Positions 39,484 to 50,989 of a stretch of DNA of 64,000 bases are shown in pieces. A model generated the notes under the pieces. It searched no databases. It had not been told where the DNA came from and saw nothing but the letters and a program-made list of their open reading frames with translations. Source of the stretch: Anthoceros angustus (Eukaryota > Streptophyta > Anthocerotopsida > Anthocerotales > Anthocerotaceae); NCBI GenBank assembly GCA_010909165.1, contig MU008176.1, positions 736,856 to 800,855 on the forward strand. Reading direction: 5' to 3'. Position numbers and translations under genes: made by a program. Position 1 is the stretch's first letter, and the number at the start of each line of letters is the position of its first letter.

Positions 39484-40828
39484 CTGTAATTGCTATCCAT
39501 CCATCCTGGCAGGCAATAGCCGCCTCCGCCCGGGGCCTGGGGCCGCTCAGTCATAAACTGGTAGTCGACGTCCTCCATGAAATTGATCTGGTTGAGTGTC
39601 TTCTTCTTTGCCATCTGTCGCATCTTGTCGGTGAGCATTTCGTGTGCCAGTTCCTTCTTGTTAAACTTGACGACGAGATGCCTCGGGAGGACCTGCCCCT
39701 CCGGCAGGGGGTCGCTTGGAGTGTCAGTAACCCTGGACCATGCAGCACGTCGCATCGGGCACCGCCAAGCGCCGAAGATATCTGTGGGCTCGATCCCAAA
39801 GTGTTTGTTCAGCCAGAGGCGCACTGTCTTTATGGCCAAGTATGGGTTCCCTTCTTCCTCAACATACTCCCAGAACCCCACAATCCGAATGTTGAAATCC
39901 CTATGCATATCTGCACTTTCTCGGGCCCAAGTGTGACTGGTTGGGTCGAGGAATCGGTGGAGATCGGTCGCCATGTCCTTGTACAACGTTGGGATGTTGA
40001 AGGCTCCGCGTGGCAGGGTGAGGTGAGGTGGCGTGGCGAGGTCGCCGTCTCGATGTTCTCTGATACGGAGTGGAGTCGCCTTTGGCGTCGTGAGTATCGG
40101 CGAGTCAACCGCCGAGCCGCCACGTGCACGGAGGAGGCCGAATAATGAGTCCAAAATCGAGGGTGAGCCGGCCCAACCGCGTGGGGAATGTGAGGGATAG
40201 GAGAGAGTTGGGGGCGGATCGTGTTGGTGAGAGAGGTCCCGATCTCTATGGCCATTCGTGCTACCTTCTGTGGTGGGGGTGCCGTAGAGTCGAGTGTGCG
40301 CTTGAGTGGAAGAATAGCGCCGAGGTCCTCGGGTGTTCGTCCTTGGAATTTTTTTATGTCATCACGGAGGTCCATGCACATCTTGCGCAAGGTGTTCATA
40401 TTGGTCGCCATGTTAGTCTGACTGCGGCTGAGAACATTCACGGATTCCTGAAGGCCTTGCATCTTCCCAATGGTGCCGTCTGTGTCGGTTTTCATTGCGA
40501 ATGTTGCGAGGTAGAAGGTCTCCCGTTGTTCAATCTTGTCTACCACGTCCATGATGTTGGCTTCGACCTGGGCGATGTGAGCTTTCAGACGGTCCTGGAG
40601 TTCCTCTTGAATGTTGCTGATCCTGGCCTCTAGTCGTTCTCGAATGTCATCCCGGGCGGTCTGTATTTTGTCCGCGAGATAGGTGAGCGTCCGGGCGATG
40701 TCTTTGCTGGTGGCAACTTCCGTGTGTGTCGCTGTGAGGTGGAGCAGGCACGGATTGATCATGAGCAGGGTCTGTCCGTGGAAGTGTGTCCCATGAAAGC
40801 CACGGGAGGACTTCTCCCATGTCTCCAC
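39366..40828 (-). CDS. LINE A ORF1: coiled-coil plus RRM-like protein (frameshifted)
   Basis: RNA-binding chaperone of the element. The N-terminal part (frame 39,830-40,828) has a long coiled coil (LADKIQTARDDIRERLEARI and on to about residue 150). After a frameshift near 40,150 the frame 39,366-40,154 continues with an RRM-like core: the beta strand FNIRIVGFWEYVEEEGNPYL, then LWLNKHFGIEPTDIFGAWR, then RHLVVKFNKKELAHEML. Coiled coil, RRM and a C-terminal region with a Pro-Arg-His-hydrophobic start is the arrangement of vertebrate L1 ORF1p. No CCHC zinc knuckle is seen, although most angiosperm L1 ORF1 proteins have one. The domain call is by pattern only. Confidence 0.65.
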
Positions 40829-40830
40829 TT

Positions 40831-42060
40831 CTTCGGGGATGGGTTGGGTGTCCTGTAGTCATGCCACTTCTTGTGTGAGCTGTAGATTGGAGGCAAGTAA
40901 GTGGGGTAGTGAGGGATTGGTGCTATACCGTGGCCGCATGCGTTAGTGCATCCGCAATGTTGGTTACGAGCTACTCATTGGGAAGTCAGGAATCCATCGT
41001 CGTGATCCAGTGCTGTCTCCATGTTCACCGTGCTCGGTGTCGATTCCTCCGGCCTGGAGTCTCCGCCACACGGGCGGTGGTCCATGGTAGCCGGGTCATT
41101 AGTCAAGGCGTCTAGAACCGAGATTGCGAGACATCTGGGGTCAGGGGTGTGGGTCTTAAGGGGGGGTGTGAGGGAGTGCCTCCGGTGTGAGTGTCCGTCC
41201 TGGTTTGTATTGGGCGGGGGTTAAGTTTGTTCCCAAATCGTGACATCAGGACGTGGTGGTAGTAGTGGAGGCACCACTCTAGGTCCGTGTCCCTCTGCTG
41301 GAACATCATTGTGGTGTGTCTAGCTTGGTCAGATCCTGCGTGGGTTTGTGTCAAGGGTGTCGGATTGTGAGTGGGGGTCGTTCGTTGTGGTTGGGCTGCG
41401 TTATGTGTTCGAGTGGTCATGTTTTCTGGTTGGGCGATAATCCATTGGCGGTGGGCGAGTCGTGGGTTGGGTTGGCAGTGGTTCGATCTTGGCTGGGGTG
41501 ATGTAGAGGGTAGACGTGGGGAAAAACGTGGGAGGAGGCTCCTGGCTGATGGGGTCGGTTGTAAGTGTCTCTGTTGGAGGGCGTCCTTGTGGTATGGTTT
41601 TCGGTCTAGTTTTGGAGCTGCATGCAATGCTGGGTCCCTGGGGTAAGCCTGCCCTTATCTAGTTCGCATTTGCAGTCCTGGCACCTATTGTATGGCCCCC
41701 ACGAACCGACCCGGGTCCCAAGGCAACACCAGAGTGTTCAAAGGGAGACGGGGGTGGGGCAGGGAGTACTGAGAGGTTTGGAGTGTATTTGGGGTAGTTA
41801 TAGGTAACCTGGAGTGCTGAGAATGGGGTGAGGGAGGAGAGGGCAGGGGGAGGTCGGGGAAGGGGGGCCACTTCCCCCACAATTGCCATCCTGAGACATC
41901 AGACGCGGGAGGTGTCCCGTATGCCATATGGGTATTATGGACGTGAGTTCCGCCTGGTTGACAACCGGTGGTTGCGTGCAAGTCGGGTTTGTATTTCAGA
42001 CGCCGTGGCCGGTATATGCATGTCATGAGGGTCAAAAGTGCGTGTCTAGGCGTATTCCGG
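40831..42060. other. Probable LINE A 5' flank or UTR
   Basis: Sequence directly upstream of LINE A ORF1. The + strand is G/T-rich with no recognisable protein. Short frames on both strands have low-complexity composition. It could be a 5' UTR; the element start cannot be placed. Confidence 0.35.
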
Positions 42061-42065
42061 TGCTT

Positions 42066-42470
42066 GTGCCGTCAGGAGTCGTGGGTGGGTACAATTCTCG
42101 TGACTTAGCGGTCGGTGTTTAGCGTGGAATTTCGTGCTTATCGCACGTGGCGGTCGTAGTTCCCCCGATGGTTGGAGCTGTGTCCTAGGTATTGTGCCGT
42201 CAGGAGTCGTGGGTGGGTACAATTCTCGTGACTTAGCGGTCGGGTGCTTAGCGTGGAATTTCGTTGTGCTTATCGCACGTGACAGTGCACGGTTCGCTGC
42301 CGATGGTTGGAGCTGTGTCCTGGGTGCTTGTGCCGTCAGGAGTCGTGGGTGGGTACAATTCTCGTGACTTAGCGGTCGGGTGTTTAGCGTGGAATTTCGT
42401 TGTGCTTGTCGCACGTGACAGTGCAGAGTTCCCTGCCGATGGTTGGAGCTGTGGCCTGGTGGTGTGGGAG
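42066..42470. repeat. Tandem array of ~130-bp units (three copies)
   Basis: Units begin with GTGCCGTCAGGAGTCGTGGG at 42,066, 42,194 and 42,330, giving lengths of 128 and 136 bp and a third unit to about 42,465. Each contains ACAATTCTCGTGACTTAGCG, a CGCACGTGAC-type G-box-like palindrome core (CACGTG) and CGATGGTTGGAGCTGTG. Differences are small substitutions and short indels. Confidence 0.93.
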
Positions 42471-45000
42471 GTGTGTTAGTGGGTTCCAAACCTCAAGTCG
42501 TAGCGATGTCGATCCCCCCGAGACAACCCGGATGGGGCGTCATGTGGGGGAGTGCAGGGGTTGGTCCCATGGGGTCGTTATCCGGATGACCAAGCCCTCG
42601 AGAAGTTCGTGAAGCTAGGTTGGAAGTACATCGACGAGGGCGCCAGGGGGGCCAAGCTGAAGTCCTAGGGGCTTGTTTGACAGTCCGAAAGGGGGGTCCT
42701 TGGAGTGAGGAGGAGACAAATGCCCTAATCGAGGTGGATGAGCTCTCGTGTTCGTACCTATGAAATGGGGCATGAAATAGTCCCGAGGGTACACAACCTT
42801 ATTGTCATAGATTGGGTACTAAGGAACCAGCGGAGTTGAACGGGCTAAGATGACTAGGGTGAGTGCCCACGGTGGAGATGAGCGGACCGGGAGGCGTGCT
42901 CGCATCTCGGGAGGAGGTGTAAGGGGGTGTAGTGTGTTTAGCGCACGCTTTGTATATACTTAGTGTGAATGATGATGGTCCAGACTGTCTGAGGTGGTAT
43001 GTGGGGACGCTGTTCCGGCAGCAGAAGTCTATAAGTTGCAACAAGGGGATGCATTCGGTACATGCCCCAGTGGTTGAGTCCGGTGGAAATTGGTTTTGTG
43101 GTTGAGGCCGCGCAGTCGGTTCTGGCCGAGGCCGGCTATCGGGTTCTGCTAAGGGGCGGCGTGGGTGGTTGTGTGTTGCGTGGACAGTCTGGGTGCATTT
43201 GGAGGTCTGTGAAGAGGCACAAGATCCCTAACCTCGTTCCCGCGGTGATGGGAAGGAGGTTAGGGGTCTTGTACCCCTGGGCAGGTCCCAACTTCCGTGA
43301 AGCAACAAAAGAAGCAAGCCACGATGAGGGTAGGGTTATAAGGGGTTGTCGGCATGTAAAGTGAAGCAGGAGGGCTCCTCTCTGTCTGGGCATGGACGGT
43401 GGCCTGGGGTAGGGGCACTCCACAAAGATGTTCCAAGGTGGACTGGGCATGAATGTTATCGGCCCCACCAGTCTTGAGTCTTGTCTTACATCGCCAGCAG
43501 CGGACTGGCAGTAGTGGAACCTTAAAAGAGGGACACCCTGAAGGTATATGAACACTTGGGAGACAAGTATATGCTACCATACCACTCCGAGCCAGGTTTG
43601 TATGACGTCCCATCTATGAAGTCTATGTTGTTTCTGCACTAGTTTGATTGTGTTCTGATATCCTATATCTTGTCTCGTATGCTTGCACACAGTTGGCTAC
43701 GCTTATGTACGAGTCAGTCTGTGATGTGTCGACCAATACTACCATAGCGCTGGAAAGCCCAGGTGATGTCTTCAGCGCTAGTAGGAAGTGCTACACAAGC
43801 GCAGCAGCAAGTTTGAGGTATTAACCCACATGTTTCACCGTATTGTTGCTTTGGAGTGTGATATCTGATGTGGCACTCTTCTCCTCCGTAGAAAAGGTGG
43901 AACTCTTTCTCCGTCTAAACGTCGAGAATGTGGGAGCGGTTGGGTCAGGAACTAGGAAGCTGGTTGGAATTGATGACAACAGTGCGGTGTCGTCACAGTT
44001 AGCCATCGCTGATAACGTGCTAGCTCTTGTCCTTGTCCCTGCTTAGATGACTGGAGGAGCTTCATGTACTCATAACTGTAGCAACGTTGCAAGTTGGTCG
44101 TTGCTATGGATAGGAATAGTCGGAACTTCTGGTCATACCGCATGAGTGATTACTGCTTTTTGCGTGAGTTATCGTTTCTGCTTGTTAGCTTGTGCCTTCG
44201 TCTAGTTGCGTAAGGCCCTAGGTGAATGCATGACTACATAGGCTTTCCAGAAGGTTTGCTCATTGCTGGTCGGCACGTTGATGTCCAGTTTGTATATAAT
44301 CGATTCCGGTAGGGAGATGTGGGCTTGTTACCAAAGAGGGGAGATGTTCCATTGCAGCACAAGCTCGGCGCCGGCTCTCTAGCCATTTCTATCCTTCTGC
44401 AAGCTGCTGTATTGCCTAGGAATGTAGAAGCAGCGAGTGTGGAGTTCATGGGAGGACAATATAGGAGCGGACCGAACATTCACAATGGATCTCCTGTGTG
44501 TCTGGCAATTTGGTCCGTGTGTCCTGTCTAGGTGATATCTGATGTGGCCTAGTGACCAAATCTGCTGCCGCTTCCCAAACTCTTGTCGTGGGTATCACTC
44601 TGCCATGGAGGTGCCCAGACGCAGAGTGCCTCGAGATTCTAAACCCTTGGTTGACATAAATTGTGTTCATCCTCTGGCATATGTCGTCACATAAGCCACC
44701 TGACGGGAAACAAGAATTGATGTTCATAACATTCTGTGTGGACGCTGTTGACATCGCTGTCTCGAGGGGGGTTAGGCTAGACATCTTCACTACATATAGC
44801 TGGGGGGAAGAGGGACCAGGAATGCTCCACATGTCCATCCCACAGCAAGGGGTCAAGGAGTAGGGTATGGGGGAGTATCCATTGTTACGCAGCAGTTTGG
44901 AGGTAGGATGCACGGTACGACCAACACCCATGTGTAGGGTCTGGACATACTCCAGACTATCGTGGGTGATCCCGTGGTGGCATTGAGGACCACTAGTTTC
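42470..45000. other. Unassigned region, no gene recognised
   Basis: Contains scattered short ORFs without family features, for example a 190-codon minus frame at 44,446-45,018. Composition is near neutral. It may be old transposon sequence; no diagnostic domain was found on either strand. Confidence 0.4.
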
Positions 45001-45120
45001 CAGTTGCCGGATTTCCAATTTTCAGCATGTATCCCTAGTTGCTGGATTTCCAGTTCTCAATATCGGTTCCCAGCAAGAGTTCGGAGTTGCTGGACAATAG
45101 GCATCCAACTTCATGGTCAG
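45000..45120. repeat. Short imperfect ~30-bp direct repeats
   Basis: The phrase GTTGCTGGATTTCCAGTTCTC and variants (CAGTTGCCGGATTTCCAATT, GAGTTGCTGGA) recur three times at roughly 35-bp spacing. Confidence 0.55.
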
Positions 45121-45299
45121 AGCAAGCCCTCTGGAATGCTGGGACCATGGAGAGGGCACCGCGGCATTCCCTCTGGAATGACGGAGACGCCCAGCACGGA
45201 CGGGAAGGCATGAAACAATTGATGTGAGTTGGAGTGAAGTGGATGTGACGTAGTTGGTGGGTGTAGGAGGGAGCGTGAGTCCCTAGCATGCAACTTCCA

Positions 45300-45735
45300 G
45301 TTCAGCATATTTGACATACATGTCTACGAGGTAGGTGCACACCACTATGGCATCCGGCAGTCCTCATGCAGCTGCTTCCTCTTCTGTAGGGTGCCAGTGC
45401 CCAGCGATCAGCACCATCCATGTCACCACTTTTCTTGGCCATGCTTCCAAAGCGTGGTGTGCATCTGTCAGTTGGCCACATTCCGCCCATAGGACTGCAT
45501 GCTGCAAGAAGGCAGTAAAAAGTAGCACCATCAGGCTGAACACCAGCAATTAACATCTCCTGCAAACGAGCCAATGCCTTGTGGCCATCATCATTAGTAC
45601 CACACCCACACATGAGGGCGTTACAGGTCACCATATCCTTTAGTGTTCATGCTATCGAAAACATGGCCTGTGACCTCCAGTCCACCACTCTTTGTATACA
45701 TCTCCACCAGACAGTTCCCCCACTAGTCCACTGTC
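45300..45735 (-). pseudogene. PPR gene fragment, frameshifted
   Basis: On the minus strand I read GNCLVEMYTKSGGLEVTGHV (about 45,660-45,720), MVTCNALMCGCGTNDDGHKA then LARLQEMLIAGVQPDGATFY (45,634-45,500), and in another frame CGQLTDAHHALEAWPRKVVT then WMVLIAGH (45,549-45,364). These are successive L, S and P motifs of a PLS-class PPR protein, interrupted by at least three frameshifts. It is not a copy of the gene at 1.9-4.8 kb, to judge by residue differences in each motif. No promoter or C-terminal domain remains. Confidence 0.75.
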
Positions 45736-45884
45736 CCGCAGTCCTCCTTGCTAGATCTGTGAGAGATGATCCCTGCCTGTCTGGAGTCACATCCATGGAC
45801 TGCTTGTATGTGGTATGTGTATCCATATATCCCGGTGTATCTGCCAAGGTGCTGATAGAATCCCAGGAGTTCAAGTTCGAAAAG

Positions 45885-48420
45885 AGTGTTTAGATAACTT
45901 CTCCACAAATATTGCTCAAGTCAAACACGGACCACCCAGTAGGTGGCCCCTTAGCAAACACGGGGAGTGCCCTTTAGAGATAATCAAAAAACAAAACCGG
46001 ATCCAAAGAGAGCTGCAGCCTCCAGACCCACAGCCTCCGAAGCCCTCGCATGTGCTTCCTAAGCGGCAGCTGTCCAATTGAAATTGAGGTGACTTCTCCT
46101 CTCTTGAACACTTAAGCCGAGAAATTGAATGGAAGCCGCCCAGCTACGGTCACAATCAGCAGAAGCCAAAGCTAAAGCCAAAGCCAAAGCCAAAGCACAC
46201 ACACACACTGCGGCTGCTGTCATAGCAGTCATCGGAGTATGCCATAGCCCACCGGAGTATGAACACTGGAGTATGCATACTTGCATGCTTGCAATAACGT
46301 GATTTGGCAGCCAAGTCCATTCTGCACCAAATATGTGCACTCAAAAGTTGGAGCCCAGAAAGGGAGATTAAGTTGTGCCCCAGGTCCACTCCCACCTCAA
46401 GGTACCGGTCAGAATCACACTGCTTGGAACAAAACGAGCATTTGGTCTCTTGAGGATTAAGGCTAGGAAGTTGTCAAGGCTGCCATCTCCTCATTTGAAA
46501 CACATTGATTGCGATCACATCCAAGATGCCTTGGACAAAAGCAGGATAAGCAAGACCATGAATTACCAAGAAGCGAACCGCAAGTCGCTTGAACACTCGG
46601 AGATGAAGCGGTAGACGATGCACTGCTTAAAAGAAAAGGGTCAAATTGCAAAGAGAAATAGAATTGGGAAAAGCAGGCCTTGAAAGAAGCAGTCCAAGTG
46701 TCAGGGGCCCTGCTCCGCATGCATGGCCGGCGGAGGCTCGGTCAAGCCGCTTATGGCTTTTAGCTTACTTGGTGGGTTTCCACCGGCGAGCACATAAGTG
46801 TAAAACATAAGCGGGCGGCTTGTACACAGCTGGAAAAATGGCTACGGTTTGCTCAGAATAGTTGTACCTTCCTCACCAAGATAGCAGCAGCCACCGACTC
46901 CCGATCTGAAGAAACGAGGGCTCGCCCTTCTTCCACACCTTGCTGTTCTGCAGAATGTGATCTTCTCCAGGATGCCGGTGAGCGAGGCGGCCAGGCCGAG
47001 CATGCTAATCACCATAGGACTTGCATACGAGAAAAGCTCTCGAGGAATGTCTTCAGGGTCGGGGGCTCTACCAGATCTAAGGTTATTGATGGCGGTAAGG
47101 ATAAGGTCATGAGTGAAAAGCTTGACCCCGGGATCCATGGTCCTAACTGGGAGGAGTATAGATTCCCGAAAAGAAAAGAGTGTTAGATAACCTCACAAAT
47201 ATTGCTCGTCAAACACGGACCACCCAGGAGGTGGCCCCTTAGCAAACACTGGAGTGCCTTTAGAGATAATCAAAAAACAAAACCGGATCCAAAGAGAGCT
47301 GCACTCCGGACCCATTACCTCCGGCCCTCGTGATGTGCTTCCTAAGCGGCACCGTCTAATTGAAATTGAGGTGACTTCTCTCTTGAACACTTAGAAATTG
47401 AATGGAAGCCGCCCACCTACTGGTCACAATCGCCAGGTTGAAGCCAAAGCCAAAGCCAAAGCCAAAGCACACACACACCTGCTGGGGCTGCATCATAGCG
47501 AACATCGGAGTATGCCATAGCCCACCGGAGTATGAACACTGAGTATGCATACTTGCATGCTTTGCAATAACGTGATTTGGCCAAGTCCATTCTCGCACCA
47601 AATATGCACTCAAAAGTTGGAGCCGAAAGGGAGATTGTGCCCAGGTCCACTCCCACCTCAAGGTACCGTCAATCACACCGCTTGGAACAAAACGAGCATT
47701 TGGTCTCTTGAGGATTAAGGCTAGGAAGTTGTCAAGGTCGCCATCTCCCTCATTGAAACACATTGATTGCGATCACATCCAAGATGCCTTGGACAAAAGC
47801 AGGATAAGCAACTGAATTACCAAGAAGCGAACCGCAAGCTTGAAACATCGGAGATGAAGGTAGAGGTAGCCGCTGCTTGCGAAAGGGTCAAATTGCAAAG
47901 AGAAATAGAATTGGGAAAAGCGGAAGCGCGAAGAAGCAGTCCAAGTGTGCCCCGCCCGCATGCATGGCCGGCGGAGGCTCGGTCAAGCCGCTTATGGCTT
48001 TGGCTTACTCGTGGGGTTTCACCAAGAAGGAGAGCACATAAGTGTAAAACATAGGTTGTATGCCGATCGCAGACACACAAAGTAGCTGGAAAAATGGCTA
48101 CGGTTTGCTCAGAATAGTTGTACCTTCCTCACCAAGATAGCAGCACCCACCACTCCGATCCGAAGAAAGCGAGGGCTCGCCTTCTTCCACACCTTGCCGC
48201 TCGCAACGTGATCTTCTCAGATGCCGTGAGCGAGGCGGCCGCCGAGCATGCTAATCACCATAGGACTTGCATACGAGAAAAGCTCTCCAGGAATGTCTTT
48301 AGGGTCGGGGGCTCTACCAGATCTAAAGTTATTGATGGCGGTAAGGATAAGGTCATGAGTAAAAAGCTTGATCCCGGGATCCATGGTCCTAACAGGGAGG
48401 GGTATAGATTCCCGGAAGAA
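45885..48420. repeat. Tandem duplication, unit about 1.29 kb
   Basis: The unit starting AAGAGTGTTTAGATAACTTC at 45,885 recurs at about 47,180 (AAGAGTGTTAGATAACC). Each unit contains, in order, CACGGACCACCCAG, CAAAACCGGATCCAAAGAGA, a CCAAAG hexamer run (46,164-46,196 and 47,442-47,473), GGAGTATGCCATAGCCCACC, an unassigned 0.7 kb, and a LINE B fragment ending at GGATCCATGGTCCTAAC. The copies differ mainly by short indels. Confidence 0.85.
46840..47165 (-). mobile_element. LINE B fragment (end of the endonuclease-RT linker)
   Basis: Encodes DPGVKLFTHDLILTAINNLR and PRELFSYASPMVISMLG on the minus strand. The same segment lies at 48,215-48,400 and 32,460-32,590. It is broken off before the RT domain in both 46.9 and 48.2 kb copies, at the same place. 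Confidence 0.8.
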
Positions 48421-49036
48421 GAGAGTTTGGACATAGTCCATAAGCTCTGGAGACACCTGCAGTTGGATAGTTTGATGGGATTGAAACTCCCTCCGAAAAG
48501 CAGCACCGCCAGGGGATTCCTTGAGGAGCTTGACAAGACGATCACGTTGGGAGGAAAAGAAAGCAGACTTTTTGACAGCAATGAGGGCTTTGTACGGCTT
48601 GACAATTTCCTTGTACAACTGGGAATGATGAGACTTGGATGGAACCTTGAGAGCTCGAAGGTAGTTGTGAGTATGGAAGCGAAGGCGTTTGCACTCGTCA
48701 TCAAACCAGGGATGACGAGGAGCAGTGTTGGAAAGCTTGACGGGGTGACAAGGTTTAGGAGGGAAGATTTGATGTGCACAAGAAAGCACGGCGGAAGTGA
48801 AAGCAGAAGCTTGCTGGGCGAAGGGAAGAGACGGAGGAATAGCGGCCAAGGATCTTTTCAAAAGAGAGGAGTATTGGGAAGCTAGACGATGGTCGAGGGA
48901 AAAGCGGACTCTAGGAGACTTGTGGTATTGTAGAATGGCTTACAGCTTATGACACGAGATGTGCCAAGACAAGAAGGCATGGTCAGACTCTAAAGGCTTG
49001 AAGTTAGAAACATAAAACTGATGCCGAAGCACAGTC

Positions 49037-49745
49037 CTAGAACGTAATCAAGAACAGAGAAGTTGACCAAGGCGCAAAGTGGGTGATCCTCTCGCCTGTG
49101 CCATTGAGAGAGGCCGTTGTATATAAATAATCCATGCGACTCCACGAGGTTGAGAAGTGCCTGCCGAAAAGATTAACCCGGATGGGATCATCGACCTTCT
49201 CTCGCAAGCCTGTGTCCGCAACATCAAGCGAATAGTTGATGTCGATCATCTGGTGCGTAGATAGGAGATTGTTCCGAGGAGGTCCAAGCATTGAAGTCTC
49301 CAACCAAGAGGATATCTCCTTGGGGCATGAAAAACATGAGATCTTCAGAGAGGTCTTGAAACGTAAAGAGAGGTTGGCCTCTAGCATGCGGAGAACCCTG
49401 AGGTGGAAAGTAACAGCATGCTATGAACAAATGACGGTTAGATGGAAGGATGGTTGCAGAAACCTTGATCCATAAGACCCTCGCGAAGGAGTCCTCCCTA
49501 GCGACAGTGATGAAATCAGAGAGAGAAGATCGGAAAAAACAAGCGACGCCACCTGCAGCCTTGGGCGTCTTTGAAGAGACATAATTCCTGAAAAGAGAAA
49601 AAGAAAGGAAGTTGGGAAAGGTGGGGAGGTGTCTAGCCTGGTGTTCGTGAGTTTCCGTAAGGAAGATCAAGTCGTGTTCCGCTAAAAGCTGGAGCAATCC
49701 GCCTGGTTGTGCCCATAAAGATCCATTACAATTCCAGGAAGCCAT
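49037..49745 (-). CDS. LINE B endonuclease domain (frameshifted)
   Basis: Frame 49,224-49,745 begins MASWNCNGSLWAQPGGLLQL (catalytic Asn), then LIFLTETHEHQAR (Glu), GGVACFFRSSLSDF, FIACCYFPPQG and DILLVGDFNAW (Asp-x-Asn). A frameshift near 49,250 moves the continuation to 49,037-49,387. The terminal Ser-Asp-His motif is not readable in this copy. Confidence 0.75.
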
Positions 49746-49834
49746 CTTGATGATTCCCCCTGGGTGGGCATTGCAGGCGAGTGACCTTCATAAGGCCGAA
49801 GAGCCGTGCTGAACTCGGGAGGGCTCTTTGACAA

Positions 49835-50752
49835 TCAGTCGATCTCCATGGAAGAAAGGCCTTCCCACGGCGAGCCTCGAAGCCGCATCAAAGCTTGCTT
49901 GGTCTTCACCTGTAGCTTGGTTAAATCATCTCCTATATAAATATCCTGGCCTCGGAGATTAGTACGGGCGCAAGACTTGGAGCCTATCCGAGAGAATGGA
50001 AACGGATAAGAAAGATCAAGGAGGTGGTCCTTACCCACCAGCCAAGCATTCTGGAAAGATATGCCTGGTAAATGGAGCTTCGTGGCTAAGAACTGGGATA
50101 TGACTTCCTGCGGTGTTCCCGAATTCGACAAGCCTGTCACTCGAAGATTGAGGGAGCGCCTGATCCGTTCTTGAGATTCAAGAATTGCCGCATCAACGGC
50201 TTCTGAAGGCAAGGATGGCGCGGCTTGAGGAGGAGGAACCAACAGCGGGGCACTGCCCAACTTCTCCACTTCTGACTGCACAAATTGTTTTGCTGCCGAA
50301 ATCTGGTCCGCGACTTTGAGTTTTGAAATGGACATACTGCCAGACATAGCCTGCACTTCTCCTTGGACGAATTTCTTGAGCTCCAAACATTTAACTTCCA
50401 TGGAAGCGGAAGCTTGCTGCATAATATCTTGTTTGAAGGCTGCCACGTCCTCGTTGAGCAGACAATGCGTAAAACTCCTCCGAACGTGTCCAATCCGGTG
50501 ATGTTGGAAGGCGTCTTTTAATTGAGGACCGCCGTCTTGGAAGGTAAGAAGGCAATTGCTTATTGAGGGAAGCAATTTGGTGTTGATCTTGGACAATATC
50601 CATACGTATGATGGAAATTCGCCCAATTCCTTGAGTGCAACAATCTCGAGTTGTTGGCCTCGAATCTTGTCTTCAAAATGTTGCTTGGAAATTCGGAACT
50701 CCGCTTTAAGTTCGTGCAACTCAGCTTGGGAAGCCTGGAAGTCTGATCGCAA
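49835..50752 (-). CDS. LINE B ORF1: coiled coil plus RRM-like domain
   Basis: 305 residues. The N-terminal two thirds are helical (ELHELKAEFRISKQHFEDKI; LKKFVQGEVQAMSGSMSISK; AKQFVQSEVEKLGSAPLL), consistent with a trimeric coiled coil. Near residue 195 comes RRSLNLRVTGLSNSGTPQEV and later GQDIYIGDDLTKLQVKTKQA, resembling an RRM with a downstream basic strand. No CCHC knuckle is visible. The start may lie further upstream, since coding-like sequence reaches about 50,870. Confidence 0.6.
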   Translation of the reverse strand: MRSDFQASQAELHELKAEFRISKQHFEDKIRGQQLEIVALKELGEFPSYVWILSKINTKLLPSISNCLLTFQDGGPQLKDAFQHHRIGHVRRSFTHCLLNEDVAAFKQDIMQQASASMEVKCLELKKFVQGEVQAMSGSMSISKLKVADQISAAKQFVQSEVEKLGSAPLLVPPPQAAPSLPSEAVDAAILESQERIRRSLNLRVTGLSNSGTPQEVISQFLATKLHLPGISFQNAWLVGKDHLLDLSYPFPFSRIGSKSCARTNLRGQDIYIGDDLTKLQVKTKQALMRLRGSPWEGLSSMEID

Positions 50753-50989
50753 CTTCTTGATATCAACTTGGAAGGATTTGAAAAGCCTCTCGATTTTATT
50801 TTTGGCCTTTGTTCCCTTGGAGGATGTAGGAGCTGCGATTACAGAAAGTCATGGAGTCCAAGGCGGTTTCTCCTCCAATGTATGGTCCGAGTCCAAGCAT
50901 GATATCCAAGCCATAGGAAAGTAGGTGTCACCAGGCCAAAGGCGGGCCAGCTATGTATGCTATGGCCACTTTGGAGTAAGAGCGAAAGG

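Larger units (their letters stand above)
36006..40830 (-). mobile_element. LINE family A, nearly full coding length (L1-like non-LTR retrotransposon)
   Basis: The order on the minus strand is ORF1 (40,828-39,366), endonuclease (39,483-37,963), RT (37,909-36,620) and C-terminal zinc motif (36,686-36,006), that is, the L1 layout. All catalytic motifs are visible but at least three frameshifts separate the frames: in ORF1 near 40,150, between endonuclease and RT near 37,940, and near 36,650. This is the best-preserved LINE in the window and the reference against which the 32.9-34.2 kb fragment can be compared. The 5' limit is uncertain; a tandem array at 42.1-42.5 kb may belong to its 5' UTR. 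Confidence 0.85.
48120..50900 (-). mobile_element. LINE family B, 5' half (ORF1, endonuclease, linker)
   Basis: ORF1 at 49,835-50,752, endonuclease at 49,037-49,745 (frameshifted) and linker at 48,217-48,861. The element stops at about 48,220 (SPMVISMLGG), so the RT is absent. The same linker-to-RT junction is continuous in the 30.4-32.9 kb copy, which shows this copy is the truncated one. It is the cleaner reference for the degraded 34.2-35.6 kb fragment. Confidence 0.83.

Noticed and set aside
42066-42470. Possible CRISPR-like array
   Set aside because: Units are contiguous 130-bp tandem repeats without distinct spacers, in a plant genome.
44446-45018. 190-codon minus-strand frame as a gene
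   Set aside because: No motif, no splice context and no repeat relation; could be chance in neutral DNA.
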